A DNA stretch of 64,000 nucleotides from Neisseria subflava. GTDB lineage: Bacteria; Pseudomonadota; Gammaproteobacteria; Burkholderiales; Neisseriaceae. A program made the position numbers and the translations under genes. Where the stretch lies: positions 62,001 to 126,000 of the forward strand of contig NZ_POXP01000001.1 in assembly GCF_003044935.1 (NCBI RefSeq), given 5' to 3'. Shown here in pieces: positions 47,977 to 57,489 of this stretch; the stretch's first letter is position 1; each line of letters begins with the position of its first letter. Below the pieces are notes generated by a model, which was not told the DNA's origin, did no database searches, and saw only the letters and a program-made list of their open reading frames with translations.

Positions 47977-48768
47977 TTAAATGACGCCCAATTCTTGCAA
48001 GCCGCGCAGTACGCCGTCTTCATCGATACTTGGGCAGACGAATTGTGCGGCAGCTTTGGCTGCTTCTTCGCCATTGCCCATGGCAACGCCAAAGCCGACG
48101 GTTGACAGCATTTCCAAGTCGTTGAAGCTGTCGCCGAATGCCATTACTTTGCTCATATCAATGCCCAGTTTTTCCACTGCGTGGGCGATGCCCCGTGCTT
48201 TTGAACCTTCTTTGCGCAGCAGGTCCACAGCATATTCATGCCAGCGGACGGATTTGAAGCCGTGTTGTTGGGTCAGGGGTTGCAGGATTTTTTCTTCTTC
48301 CTTATCCACAAAGACCAACATTTGATAAACAGGCTGTTTGCGGAAATATTCTTTGTCCGTCAGGAAGTTGGGCAGGATATGCGATAAGCCTTCGACAACG
48401 CGCGGCGAATGGGAGGAAACGGCAATTTCTTGGTTGTTGACGAATGCGTAGTCTATTTTGTGTTGTTCAAGCAGGTTGATGGCGGTTTCTATGTCGGCAA
48501 TGTCCAATGGGTAGCTTTGCAGGGGTTTGCCGCGAAAGGAAATATATTGGCCGTTGATGGTAACGAGCATGTCGATACCGCATTCTTGAATCAAGGCTTT
48601 GACTTTGGCGGGAATGGCGGCTTCCGGACGGCCGGTGGCAATGGCAGTTAAAATGCCTTTGGCTTTTAATGCGCGCATGGCTTGGGCAACCGAAGGACGT
48701 AAGGTATCCGTGTATTTTCGGTAGAGGGTGTCGTCGATGTCAAAGAAGATGATTTCAGGGTTGTTCAT
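47977..48768 (-). CDS. HAD-superfamily phosphatase, Cof/IIB type
   Basis: A 263-aa phosphatase. Motif I is IIFFDIDDTLYRKY (DxD), motif II ILTAIATGRP, motif III is the Lys in KARGIAHAVEKLG, and motif IV is MAFGDSFNDLEML, with a type IIB cap between II and III. Cof enzymes act on phosphosugars, pyridoxal phosphate or flavin nucleotides; the substrate here is open. Single gene; its upstream gap holds the repeat at 48811-48929. Confidence 0.88.
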   Translation of the reverse strand: MNNPEIIFFDIDDTLYRKYTDTLRPSVAQAMRALKAKGILTAIATGRPEAAIPAKVKALIQECGIDMLVTINGQYISFRGKPLQSYPLDIADIETAINLLEQHKIDYAFVNNQEIAVSSHSPRVVEGLSHILPNFLTDKEYFRKQPVYQMLVFVDKEEEKILQPLTQQHGFKSVRWHEYAVDLLRKEGSKARGIAHAVEKLGIDMSKVMAFGDSFNDLEMLSTVGFGVAMGNGEEAAKAAAQFVCPSIDEDGVLRGLQELGVI

Positions 48769-48810
48769 GGTTTACTCGTTGGGCTGGGTATACACAGCTT
48801 TCATTGAAAA

Positions 48811-48929
48811 TTGTGTGAACAGCTTGTGTATAAATTGGTTTAGTATTTGATTGCTATTATAAAAATAAGTTCTGATTAAATTTTAGGCAGATTTTTATTT
48901 TGAGAATAAAGTGGAAAGTTATTCACAAT
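48811..48929 (+). repeat. Diverged intergenic repeat, copy A
   Basis: AT-rich, 119 bp. In order it shares with copy B (53106-53217): TTGTGTGAA, TTGTG-ATA, TTGGTTT, TATTTGAT, AGGCAG, AATAA and AAGTTATT. DnaA-box-like words TGTGTATAA and TTATTCACA lie near the two ends. Confidence 0.6.
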
Positions 48930-48962
48930 AGGCCGTCTGAAGATTTGGTTTTCAGACGGCCT
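48930..48962 (-). terminator. Uptake-sequence terminator after the exonuclease gene
   Basis: AGGCCGTCTGAAG and GGTTTTCAGACGGCCT. Confidence 0.8.
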
Positions 48963-48966
48963 TGTT

Positions 48967-50358
48967 TTAAGCAATCAAACGGATATTTTCCTTGTCTTGC
49001 CTGAATTTGTTTTTAATCACAAGAGGCAGACTGCTGTCGAAATACCAGCTTCCATCAGGCAATGCCAACGCGCCGCCGGCGCAGAGCAGAGTAATGCTGT
49101 TTCCGGTCAGGGGATCGGTTTCGGTAATTTCAATTTCGTGCGCTTTGCCCCAATCGGTTACGGGGAGTAGGGCGGCCAGCTCGGTAATGCGTTGATTTTG
49201 ATGTTTGATGCCGTTTGACTGGCGGCAGTTACCATTGCATTTTCCGACGGCCTCGACAGGGCAGGGTTCGCCTTTTGCGTAGCTGGTCGGCAAAATATTG
49301 AGCGAATCCGGGCAGAGTCTGTGTTCTTGCGACCATTGCGTCAAAGCGCGTTTGGCTGCTTTTTTGTGGGCAAACAAACCGTAAGGGCGCCAATTTCTGG
49401 TGCCGCTGTTTAACAAGACAATGCGTGCTTGAAGGCTGCCGTGTTCGTCAGCGATAAAGCGGACGGTAGAAAACGATGTGGACTTTTCAGACGGCATCAG
49501 TTGGTATTCCTGCATGGTCTGGGCTTTGAGCCATAATGTATGGAGCTGTCCGACTGCAGGAATAAAACGGATGGAGGTTGCGGCTTTGATGTGCGGCGGC
49601 AGTTTTTTGCTGTGCAGCAGGGTAGCGGTTTCACTGTATGCGCGTTCATGTGCTTCAATGGCTTGGGCTTTGCCGAAATGGTCAAACCAAACCAATACGC
49701 CGTAACTGTCGGGCAGGGCATAGAGCTGTTGGGCAAGCGAATCAGGCAGCCAAGTGGGCAACATTTTCGGATTCATCAATACACGGACGTGTTCGTCCCA
49801 TTGTTGATGATTTTTTTCTGCCAGACTTAATTCGAGATAATCACACAATGCGGTAACATCGGTCATGGCGCGGTGGCGGTTGGCCGTCTGAATGCCGGTG
49901 CGTTCGATAATGCTGTCGAGGCTGTGTTTGTAAAACTCAGGATACAGGCGGCGCGACAGTTGAACTGTACAGAGCGAGGGTGCGGCAAAGTCAGTATGGA
50001 TACGGGCAAACTCGTGGCGCAGGAAGGTGTAGTCAAAGCGGCTGTTGTGTGCAACAACCACTGCACCTTGCAACAGCGGCAACAAATCGGCTGCAATATC
50101 GGCAAAGACAGGCGCGTTTTTCACCGTTTCATCATGAATTCCGGTCAGTCTGGCAACAAATTCGGGAATGCTGCGGCAAGGATTGACCAATTGCTCGTAA
50201 TGTGTGGCGCGTCCTTGCTCAAAACGAACAAGGGCGACTTCCGTTATCCTGTCTTGATAGAAATTTCCACCGGTCGTCTCCAAATCCACCACGACCACAG
50301 GTCGTCCCAAACGGGAAAATGCTTCGGATAAGAGCGGCCAGCGTGCGAAATCTGACAT
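48967..50358 (-). CDS. DnaQ-family 3'-5' exonuclease with decayed GIY-YIG domain
   Basis: A 463-aa protein. The N-terminal DEDDh exonuclease is intact: VVVVDLETTGG with D25 and E27, VVAHNSRFDYTFL, and HRAMTDVTA with the His and Asp. This resembles the epsilon subunit but the protein is too long for DnaQ. From residue 220 it follows the Cho/UvrC-like GIY-YIG layout found in exonuclease fusions, yet the motifs are lost (GVLVWFD for GIY, K278 where the metal-binding Glu should be). A CNGNC cysteine group follows. It ends with a small C-terminal domain. Likely a DNA-repair nuclease. Confidence 0.82.
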   Translation of the reverse strand: MSDFARWPLLSEAFSRLGRPVVVVDLETTGGNFYQDRITEVALVRFEQGRATHYEQLVNPCRSIPEFVARLTGIHDETVKNAPVFADIAADLLPLLQGAVVVAHNSRFDYTFLRHEFARIHTDFAAPSLCTVQLSRRLYPEFYKHSLDSIIERTGIQTANRHRAMTDVTALCDYLELSLAEKNHQQWDEHVRVLMNPKMLPTWLPDSLAQQLYALPDSYGVLVWFDHFGKAQAIEAHERAYSETATLLHSKKLPPHIKAATSIRFIPAVGQLHTLWLKAQTMQEYQLMPSEKSTSFSTVRFIADEHGSLQARIVLLNSGTRNWRPYGLFAHKKAAKRALTQWSQEHRLCPDSLNILPTSYAKGEPCPVEAVGKCNGNCRQSNGIKHQNQRITELAALLPVTDWGKAHEIEITETDPLTGNSITLLCAGGALALPDGSWYFDSSLPLVIKNKFRQDKENIRLIA

Positions 50359-50428
50359 TTTATTCTCTGTAAATTCAATAGCAAATGCGCATTTTACACG
50401 CTGTCTGCAAGTTTTCCAAATTAAACGC

Positions 50429-50457
50429 TTGACAGTAAACAGCCCTCTCTTTATAAT
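50429..50457 (+). promoter_or_regulatory. Promoter of the tRNA-Arg/tRNA-Glu unit
   Basis: TTGACA, 17 bp, TATAAT: perfect consensus, 16 bp before the tRNA. Confidence 0.92.
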
Positions 50458-50473
50458 TCAAATCTTTCTTGAT

Positions 50474-50550
50474 GCACCCGTAGCTCAGTTGGATAGAGTA
50501 TCTGGCTACGAACCAGAGGGTCGGGCGTTCGAATCGCTCCGGGTGCGCCA
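50474..50550 (+). tRNA. tRNA-Arg (anticodon ACG)
   Basis: A 77-nt tRNA with encoded CCA. The acceptor GCACCCG pairs with CGGGTGC and the anticodon loop CTACGAA gives ACG (A34 becomes inosine in the mature tRNA). A second tRNA-Glu follows after 12 bp. Confidence 0.97.
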
Positions 50551-50562
50551 CAGAGAATCTCC

Positions 50563-50637
50563 GCGCCCATCGTCTAGCGGTTAGGACATCGCCCTTTCAC
50601 GGCGGTAACCGGGGTTCGATTCCCCGTGGGCGTGCCA
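50563..50637 (+). tRNA. tRNA-Glu (anticodon TTC), copy 2
   Basis: A 75-nt tRNA with encoded CCA and anticodon TTC. The D-loop is one base shorter than in copy 1 and a few stem bases differ, but it shares the G1-U72 end pair. Confidence 0.96.
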
Positions 50638-50643
50638 GTTTAT

Positions 50644-50678
50644 AAAAAAGCGCAATCTGTTTCGGATTGCGCTTTTTT
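50644..50678 (+). terminator. Terminator of the tRNA-Arg/tRNA-Glu unit
   Basis: AAAAAAGCGCAATC and GATTGCGCTTTTTT. Confidence 0.92.
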
Positions 50679-50806
50679 GCGTCTATCAGTTTTGAAATGA
50701 TTTGAACCTCTCTTTTTATCAGTTAACGCTGGTTGGTATTTGTCATAATATACTAAAAGCATTTATTATTACATATCTAATAATCATAATTTAAGGGAAA
50801 ACGTTC

Positions 50807-53032
50807 ATGGCGTGGTGGTTTGTGTTGCCTGCTTGGGTGGTTGGGGTAGTGCTTTCGTTTGCGTTGCCGTTTGTGCCGCCATGGTGGGTTTGGTTGGCTG
50901 TAATTATTGGCGCGCTTGCGTTGTGTCGAAGATTTGCTGTGGCTTGGTTGGTGCTGGCTGTTTGCGTGGGCATGGCGTTTGGTGTGTGGCGGACTGGGCT
51001 GGTTTTGGCTGGTCAATGGCCTGTGGGGGAGGCTGCGGCTAAAGTTTTGATGGTTGAAGTGGCGGATATGCCGCGTGATGATGGTCGGCGCGTGCAGTTT
51101 GCGGCAAGGGCTTGGGATGAGCGTGGGCAGGTTTTTGATTTGATGTTGTCGGATTATCAGCGGCGCGATTGGGTGGTGGGCAGCAGGTGGTCTGTATCGG
51201 CTCGGGTAAGGCCGGTAATCGGTGAAGTGAATGTGCGCGGTTTGAACCGTGAAACATGGGCTTTGGCCAATGGTATCGATGGCATGGGTACTTTGGGGCG
51301 CGACAGGAAACTCGTGCGGCAAGGTGGTGGTTTTGGTTTGGCTGATATGCGTGATGCGGTAAGCCGGAGTTGGCAGAGAACGGCGGACAAATATCCTGAG
51401 TTTTCAGACGGCATAGGGCTGATGCGTGCTTTGAGTATTGGCGAGCAATCGGCGTTGCGGCCGCCTTTGTGGCAGGCATTCCGTCCTTTGGGGTTGACGC
51501 ACTTGGTCAGCATTTCGGGCTTGCATGTGACGATGGTGGCGGTATTGTTTGCCTGGCTGATTAAGCGAATTTTCCGTTATTTGCTGTGGATTCCGGCAAA
51601 ACCGCGTGTGTGGATATTGGCTGGCGGTTTTGCTGGTGCTTTGTTTTATGCGCTTTTGGCCGGTTTTTCTGTACCGACGCAACGCAGTGTGTTGATGTTG
51701 GCTGCGTTTGCGTGGGCATGGTGGCGCGGCAGTGGCGGCTCGGGCTGGACGGCGTGGTGGCAGGCCTTGGCCGTTGTTTTGCTGTTGGACCCGTTGGCAG
51801 TATTGGGCGTGGGAACTTGGTTGTCTTTCGGCTTGGTTGCTGCTTTGATTTGGGCTTCATCAGGTCGTCTGAAAGAGTCGGGCTGGCGTTTGGCTGTACG
51901 GGGGCAATGGGCGGCAACGGTGTTGTCGGTGGTATTGCTGGGCTATTTGTTTGCTTCGTTACCTTTGCTCAGTCCGTTGGTTAATGCGCTGGCTATTCCT
52001 TGGTTTTCTTGGGTGTTGACGCCGTTGGCTTTGCTGGGTTCGGTTTTTCCGTTTGAACTTGTTCAGTTGGTAGCGGCATTTTTGGCGGAATATACTTTAC
52101 GCGGTTTGGTATGGCTGGCTACGGTATCGCCTGAATTTGCCGTCGCAGCGGCGCCTGTGCCTTCGCTGGTGTTGGCGATGATGGCGGCTTTGCTGTTATT
52201 GCTGCCCAAAGGAATGGGCTTGAAACCTTGGGCATGTCTGGTTTTATTGGGTTTTGTGTTTTACCGTCCTGCCAAGCTGGAGGAAGGGATGGCAAGAGTT
52301 ACGGTGATGGATGCAGGACAAGGTTTGTCGGTGTTGGTGCAAACGCGCAACCGCAATCTTTTGTTTGATACAGGAACGGAGCAAGTGGCGCAAACAGGTA
52401 TTGTGCCGAGTTTGAATGCTATGGGTGTGCGCCGTTTGGACAGCCTGATTTTGTCGCACCATGATATTGATCATGACGGTGGTTTTCAAAGTGTAGCGGC
52501 TGTCGGTACCGATAAATTGCTTGCCGGACAACCTGAGTTTTATCCGAATGCAGAGTTTTGCCAAGAAGACAAATGGCAATGGGACGGCGTAGATTTTGAG
52601 TTGCTCAGGCCGTCTGAAAATACGGGCAAGGAAGATAACGACCAAAGCTGCGTATTGCGTGTCGTGGCAAACGGCAAAGCCTTGTTGATAACCGGCGATT
52701 TAGGCGTGAAGGGCGAGGCCGGTTTGATTGAGAAATACGGCAATGCGCTGTATAGCCAAGTGTTGGTATTGGGCCATCACGGCAGCAGCACGGCTTCGTC
52801 GGGCAGCTTTCTGCATACGGTTTCGCCGCAATATGCCGTGGCATCCAGCGGCTATGCCAATGCCTACAAACATCCGACCGTTGCCGTACAAAATCGTGTC
52901 CGCGCGCACGGCATTACTTTGTTGAGAACGGATTTGTCAGGCGCGTTGGTGTTTGCTTTGGGACAGGGCGATATATTTCAAGGCCGTTTGAAAAAGGATA
53001 AGTTTTATTGGCAGAAGAAACCGTTTGAGTAA
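50807..53032 (+). CDS. comA: ComA/ComEC competence DNA transporter
   Basis: Inner-membrane channel needed to bring single-stranded transforming DNA into the cytoplasm. The 741-aa product has N-terminal helices, a DUF4131/OB-like region, the competence domain with HLVSISGLHVTMVAVLFAWL and GFSVPTQRSVLMLAAFAW, about 10 helices, and a C-terminal metallo-beta-lactamase domain with HHDIDHDGG at 551-559. Later GHHGSSTASS and YKHPT fit the family. AAGGGAAAA precedes ATG 50807. The gene carries internal uptake sequences of three dialects (51403, 51862, 52608). Single gene after the tRNA pair. Confidence 0.94.
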   Translation: MAWWFVLPAWVVGVVLSFALPFVPPWWVWLAVIIGALALCRRFAVAWLVLAVCVGMAFGVWRTGLVLAGQWPVGEAAAKVLMVEVADMPRDDGRRVQFAARAWDERGQVFDLMLSDYQRRDWVVGSRWSVSARVRPVIGEVNVRGLNRETWALANGIDGMGTLGRDRKLVRQGGGFGLADMRDAVSRSWQRTADKYPEFSDGIGLMRALSIGEQSALRPPLWQAFRPLGLTHLVSISGLHVTMVAVLFAWLIKRIFRYLLWIPAKPRVWILAGGFAGALFYALLAGFSVPTQRSVLMLAAFAWAWWRGSGGSGWTAWWQALAVVLLLDPLAVLGVGTWLSFGLVAALIWASSGRLKESGWRLAVRGQWAATVLSVVLLGYLFASLPLLSPLVNALAIPWFSWVLTPLALLGSVFPFELVQLVAAFLAEYTLRGLVWLATVSPEFAVAAAPVPSLVLAMMAALLLLLPKGMGLKPWACLVLLGFVFYRPAKLEEGMARVTVMDAGQGLSVLVQTRNRNLLFDTGTEQVAQTGIVPSLNAMGVRRLDSLILSHHDIDHDGGFQSVAAVGTDKLLAGQPEFYPNAEFCQEDKWQWDGVDFELLRPSENTGKEDNDQSCVLRVVANGKALLITGDLGVKGEAGLIEKYGNALYSQVLVLGHHGSSTASSGSFLHTVSPQYAVASSGYANAYKHPTVAVQNRVRAHGITLLRTDLSGALVFALGQGDIFQGRLKKDKFYWQKKPFE
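51862..51873 (+). repeat. Mucosa-dialect uptake sequence inside comA
   Basis: AGGTCGTCTGAA, read as SGRLKE in the protein. Confidence 0.85.
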
Positions 53033-53039
53033 AAAGGAT

Positions 53040-53073
53040 AAAAGGCCGTCTGAAAGACTTTTCAGACGGCCTT
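53040..53073 (+). terminator. comA terminator
   Basis: AAAAGGCCGTCTGAAAG and CTTTTCAGACGGCCTT, 8 bp past the stop. Confidence 0.85.
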
Positions 53074-53105
53074 AATATTTTTTATTGACGGGCGTTATCC
53101 AAATT

Positions 53106-53217
53106 TTGTGTGAATCCAATTGTGGATAGGTTGGTTTGATATTTGATAATAAAGAATAAATTAATCGTGATGAAAAAATAGGCAGTTTAGAAATAGGGGA
53201 ATAATCACAAAGTTATT
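53106..53217 (+). repeat. Diverged intergenic repeat, copy B
   Basis: 112 bp, aligned with copy A over its whole length, with about 55-60% identity by eye and blocks of 7-9 identical bases in the same order. DnaA-box-like TGTGGATAG lies near the left end. Confidence 0.6.
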
Positions 53218-53242
53218 AGTAATATCGGCTGATGGTTGTTTT

Positions 53243-53296
53243 AAAGTTTAAGGCCGTCTGAACCTGATATTTCATGTTCAGACGGCCTTAAACTTT
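53243..53296. repeat. Extended inverted uptake-sequence pair upstream of trpF
   Basis: AAAGTTTAAGGCCGTCTGAA and its complement form a stem of about 21 bp. It lies about 50 bp before trpF, in its promoter or leader region. Confidence 0.8.
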
Positions 53297-53348
53297 GTGT
53301 TTGTTAACTATATAATATCCGACCCATCTGTTTAAAAAGGCAATCCCC

Positions 53349-53969
53349 ATGAACACCATACGCACCAAAATTTGCGGTATTACCCGACCTGAAGACGCGC
53401 TGGCCGCGGCCGAATTGGGCGCGGATGCCATCGGGCTGGTGTTTTACGCCAAGAGCAAACGGGCAGTGAATATTGAGCAGGCGCAGGCGGTTGTGAAAAA
53501 CCTGCCGCCGTTTGTATCGGTGGTGGCCTTGTTTGTGAATGAAAACGAGCAAACCATCCGTAAGATTTTGTGTCAGGTGCCGATAGATGTGATTCAGTTT
53601 CACGGCGATGAAGACGATGATTTTTGCCGTCGGTTTGACCGCCCGTATTTGAAGGCCGTGCGTGTACAGTCAGCTGCCGATATTCAGACGGCCTGTGCCA
53701 AATTTCCGAATGCCCGCGCCTTGCTGTTTGATGCTTATCATCCGACCGAATACGGCGGTACGGGACAAAGTTTCGATTGGACCATGTTGCACGGCAATAT
53801 CGGCAAACCGTGGATACTTGCCGGAGGATTGACTGCGGAAAACGTTGCCGAAGCGGTAAAAATCAGTGGCGCTGCGGCGGTAGATGTGTCCGGCGGCGTA
53901 GAAATCTCCGGTGGGGTTAAGAGCAGGGATAAAATGGCGGCGTTTATTCAGGCAGTAAAGGCCGTCTGA
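53349..53969 (+). CDS. trpF: Phosphoribosylanthranilate isomerase
   Basis: Third step of tryptophan synthesis from anthranilate. The 206-aa TIM barrel begins [20 protein letters not shown] with the catalytic Cys, has [10 protein letters not shown], the Asp in LLFDAYHP, and the phosphate site [16 protein letters not shown]. The protein ends KAV with the stop codon TGA supplied by an uptake sequence (AAG GCC GTC TGA). The next gene starts about 36 bp on. Confidence 0.95.
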   Translation: MNTIRTKICGITRPEDALAAAELGADAIGLVFYAKSKRAVNIEQAQAVVKNLPPFVSVVALFVNENEQTIRKILCQVPIDVIQFHGDEDDDFCRRFDRPYLKAVRVQSAADIQTACAKFPNARALLFDAYHPTEYGGTGQSFDWTMLHGNIGKPWILAGGLTAENVAEAVKISGAAAVDVSGGVEISGGVKSRDKMAAFIQAVKAV

Positions 53970-54005
53970 AATTTTGTTTGAATGAAAAACAACCGGAATA
54001 CAGAT

Positions 54006-54608
54006 ATGCAAGAGCCAATCGTCGAGTCCCACCCCTTTGCAGCCTTGTTGCCACCGCAGGCAACAGTCATGATGATGGGGACGTTTCCGCCTAAAGAAGA
54101 AAAACACGCGATGCAGTTTCATTATCCGAATTTTCAAAACGATATGTGGCGTGTGTATGGGTTGGTGTTTTTTGGTGATGCGACGCATTTTCAAAAGCAG
54201 GGCGAAAAGGCGTTTGATGCCGATAAAATCAAAGCGTTTTTGAGTGAGAAGGGGATTGCATCCTGTCCGACCGTGTTGAAGGCAATACGCGAACATGGTA
54301 ATGCTTCGGATAAGTTTTTAAAAGTGATAGAAACCGTCGATTTAGCGGCAGTATTGGCACAAATGCCCGAGTGCCGCCATCTTTGCACCACTGGCGGCAA
54401 GGCAACCGAAGTTTTGTTGGAGATTCAAGGCAGCGGCATGAAAATGCCGAAGACCGGTGAAACAGTACTGTTCCCCTATGCTGGACGTGAGTTAACCCTG
54501 ACGCGCCTGCCCTCGACTTCGCGTGCCTATCCTTTGAGTTTGGCGAAAAAAGCGGCGGCGTATCGGGCTTTTTTTGAAACGGCTGGATTGACTGTTTTTC
54601 AGGAGTAA
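54006..54608 (+). CDS. Uracil-DNA glycosylase family protein
   Basis: A 200-aa cytoplasmic protein. The UDG-superfamily first motif is VMMMGTFPPKEEKHAMQFHY, a GTFPP form that replaces GxDPG, and the last motif is RLPSTSRAYPLSLAKKAAAY. CTTGGKATEVLL is the middle strand. It may remove U or mismatched bases, but the catalytic Asp/Asn of classical UDG is not evident. CCGGA lies before ATG 54006; an ATG eight codons upstream (53982) is possible. It lies between trpF and trpB, with no link to tryptophan. Confidence 0.75.
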   Translation: MQEPIVESHPFAALLPPQATVMMMGTFPPKEEKHAMQFHYPNFQNDMWRVYGLVFFGDATHFQKQGEKAFDADKIKAFLSEKGIASCPTVLKAIREHGNASDKFLKVIETVDLAAVLAQMPECRHLCTTGGKATEVLLEIQGSGMKMPKTGETVLFPYAGRELTLTRLPSTSRAYPLSLAKKAAAYRAFFETAGLTVFQE

Positions 54609-54612
54609 GGCG

Positions 54613-55023
54613 ATGGACCGTTATGAAATTTCTTTAATGACGTTTATGGCTTTGTGGTGGCTTTTTAATGTCGTCTCAGTGTGGCTGAAGGCCAAACAAT
54701 GGCATATCAAGGTATTGTTGGGCGGAACGCTTTTGTATGTGATACAAATATCTGCAGTCATTATGTCTGTTAACGGCCTTAATTGGATATTTTTGAACGT
54801 AAGCACTATAAATACCAATGAGTTGATTATTGCTTTGCTTGTGCTTAACTTTTTGGGTTGTTGGTTGCTGGCGCTGTGGCTGGGGATGTTGGTATTAAAA
54901 CTATGCATGAGAAACAAAAACAAAGAAAAATATATTGCGCCGCCGTTGGGTACGGCATTGATTGCAACATCGAGCTGTACGCTGTTGTTCCTATTTTGTC
55001 TGCTGATATTATTATTCAATTAG
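54613..55023 (+). CDS. Four-helix membrane protein, unknown
   Basis: A 136-aa protein with four predicted membrane helices: LMTFMALWWLFNVVSVWL, VLLGGTLLYVIQISAVIM, LIIALLVLNFLGCWLLALWL and ALIATSSCTLLFLFCLLILL. Short charged loop MRNKNKEKY. It starts 4 bp after the UDG-like gene, so it is probably co-transcribed. The coding GC is lower than in neighbours. Not recognised. Confidence 0.7.
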   Translation: MDRYEISLMTFMALWWLFNVVSVWLKAKQWHIKVLLGGTLLYVIQISAVIMSVNGLNWIFLNVSTINTNELIIALLVLNFLGCWLLALWLGMLVLKLCMRNKNKEKYIAPPLGTALIATSSCTLLFLFCLLILLFN

Positions 55024-55072
55024 TTGCCGACAAGATGAATGGAAAACAGCTATAATTGCTGACAATTTTTAC

Positions 55073-56338
<1,266 letters not shown>

Positions 56339-56357
56339 GCCTTATTGATTGAGCAGC

Positions 56358-56403
56358 AAAGGCCGTCTGAAAAAGCTGGATTTCAGTCTTTCAGACGGCC
56401 TTT
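56358..56403 (+). terminator. trpB terminator
   Basis: AAAGGCCGTCTGAAA and TTTCAGACGGCCTTT. Confidence 0.85.
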
Positions 56404-56531
56404 GTTTCCGTAATGATTAGCGTAGTATTTTATCCGCGCAAACTCTATTAAGTATCGGCGGCTAAGGAAATTTATCCTTCCAAACCGAGCTTGTACGCTT
56501 TCTAAACCGATTATTCAAGTTATCCATCACC

Positions 56532-57437
56532 ATGAAACATTTAGCAATCCATCTAAAACTATTGGGCATGGCGGCGTTTTGGGGCGCATCTTGGCCGATG
56601 GGGCGGATGCTGGGACAGGCGTTGCCGCCTTTAACGGGCGGTATGCTGCGCTTTTTGACGGCGGCAATCTTGCTTTTGGGCTGGCTGTTTGCACGGTATC
56701 GATTGCGTACTTTGGCAGTTTTGTCGCGCAAACAATGGCTTGGATTGGCACTGGCGGCGGCATTCGGCGTATTTGGTTTTACTGTGTTGTCTATGCTGGG
56801 TTTGCAGCGGATTCCTGCTTCAAGGGCGACGGTGTTGGTCACGTTCAATCCTGTGTTGACGATGTTTTTTGCGGCTTTGCTGTTTGGCGAGAAGCTCAAC
56901 GGCAAGATTGTGTCGGGCATGTTGTTGGCAGTGGCAGGTTCGATATGGGCGGTCACGCATGGCGAGATTGCGGCATTTTTGTCGGGCGGCGGCATAGGGT
57001 GGGGCGAAGTGCTGGTGTTTTTCAGCCTTTGCTGCTTGGTTACTTATACGATGATAGGTAGGGCGGTGTTGCAGGGGATTGATGCGCTGACGGTCACCGT
57101 GGCTACCGCTTGGCTGGGTGCAATGATGTTGCTGCCGCCTGCGCTGATTTCAGACGGCCTGCCGTTTGGTATGCTTGCCGAAATGGACGGCAGGGGCTGG
57201 TTTGCTTTGATTGGGTTGTCTGTCGGGGCAACGGTCTTGAGCTATGCGTGGTATTTTGAAGGCGTGAAGACTTTGGGTGCCGGCAGCGCGGCGGCGTACA
57301 TCACTTTGGTGCCGGTATTCGGCATTTTGTGTTCCGCTTGGTTTTTGGGCGAGGCATTGCATGTTTCCTTGGTTGTCGGCTGTTTGGCGGCGGTGAGCGG
57401 ATTGGCGTTGATGCAGTACGGAAGACGTGCCGTCTGA
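56532..57437 (+). CDS. EamA/DMT family transporter
   Basis: A 301-aa permease with two EamA repeats and 10 membrane helices: [20 protein letters not shown] at the N-terminus and [20 protein letters not shown] near the C-terminus. Members export amino acids or other metabolites; the substrate is unknown. The protein ends GRRAV, with the stop TGA from an uptake-sequence core (GCC GTC TGA). bioA begins a few bases later and the two may be co-transcribed. One coding uptake sequence reads ISDGLP. Confidence 0.85.
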   Translation: MKHLAIHLKLLGMAAFWGASWPMGRMLGQALPPLTGGMLRFLTAAILLLGWLFARYRLRTLAVLSRKQWLGLALAAAFGVFGFTVLSMLGLQRIPASRATVLVTFNPVLTMFFAALLFGEKLNGKIVSGMLLAVAGSIWAVTHGEIAAFLSGGGIGWGEVLVFFSLCCLVTYTMIGRAVLQGIDALTVTVATAWLGAMMLLPPALISDGLPFGMLAEMDGRGWFALIGLSVGATVLSYAWYFEGVKTLGAGSAAAYITLVPVFGILCSAWFLGEALHVSLVVGCLAAVSGLALMQYGRRAV

Positions 57438-57489
57438 AAAGGTAAATATGTTATATAATAATGAAACTGATCAAACCATTGTTTTCAAC

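Larger units (their letters stand above)
53033..53348. other. Gap between comA and trpF
   Basis: 316 bp, holding two uptake-sequence hairpins and repeat copy B. No gene seen. The trpF promoter should lie after 53250. Confidence 0.6.
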
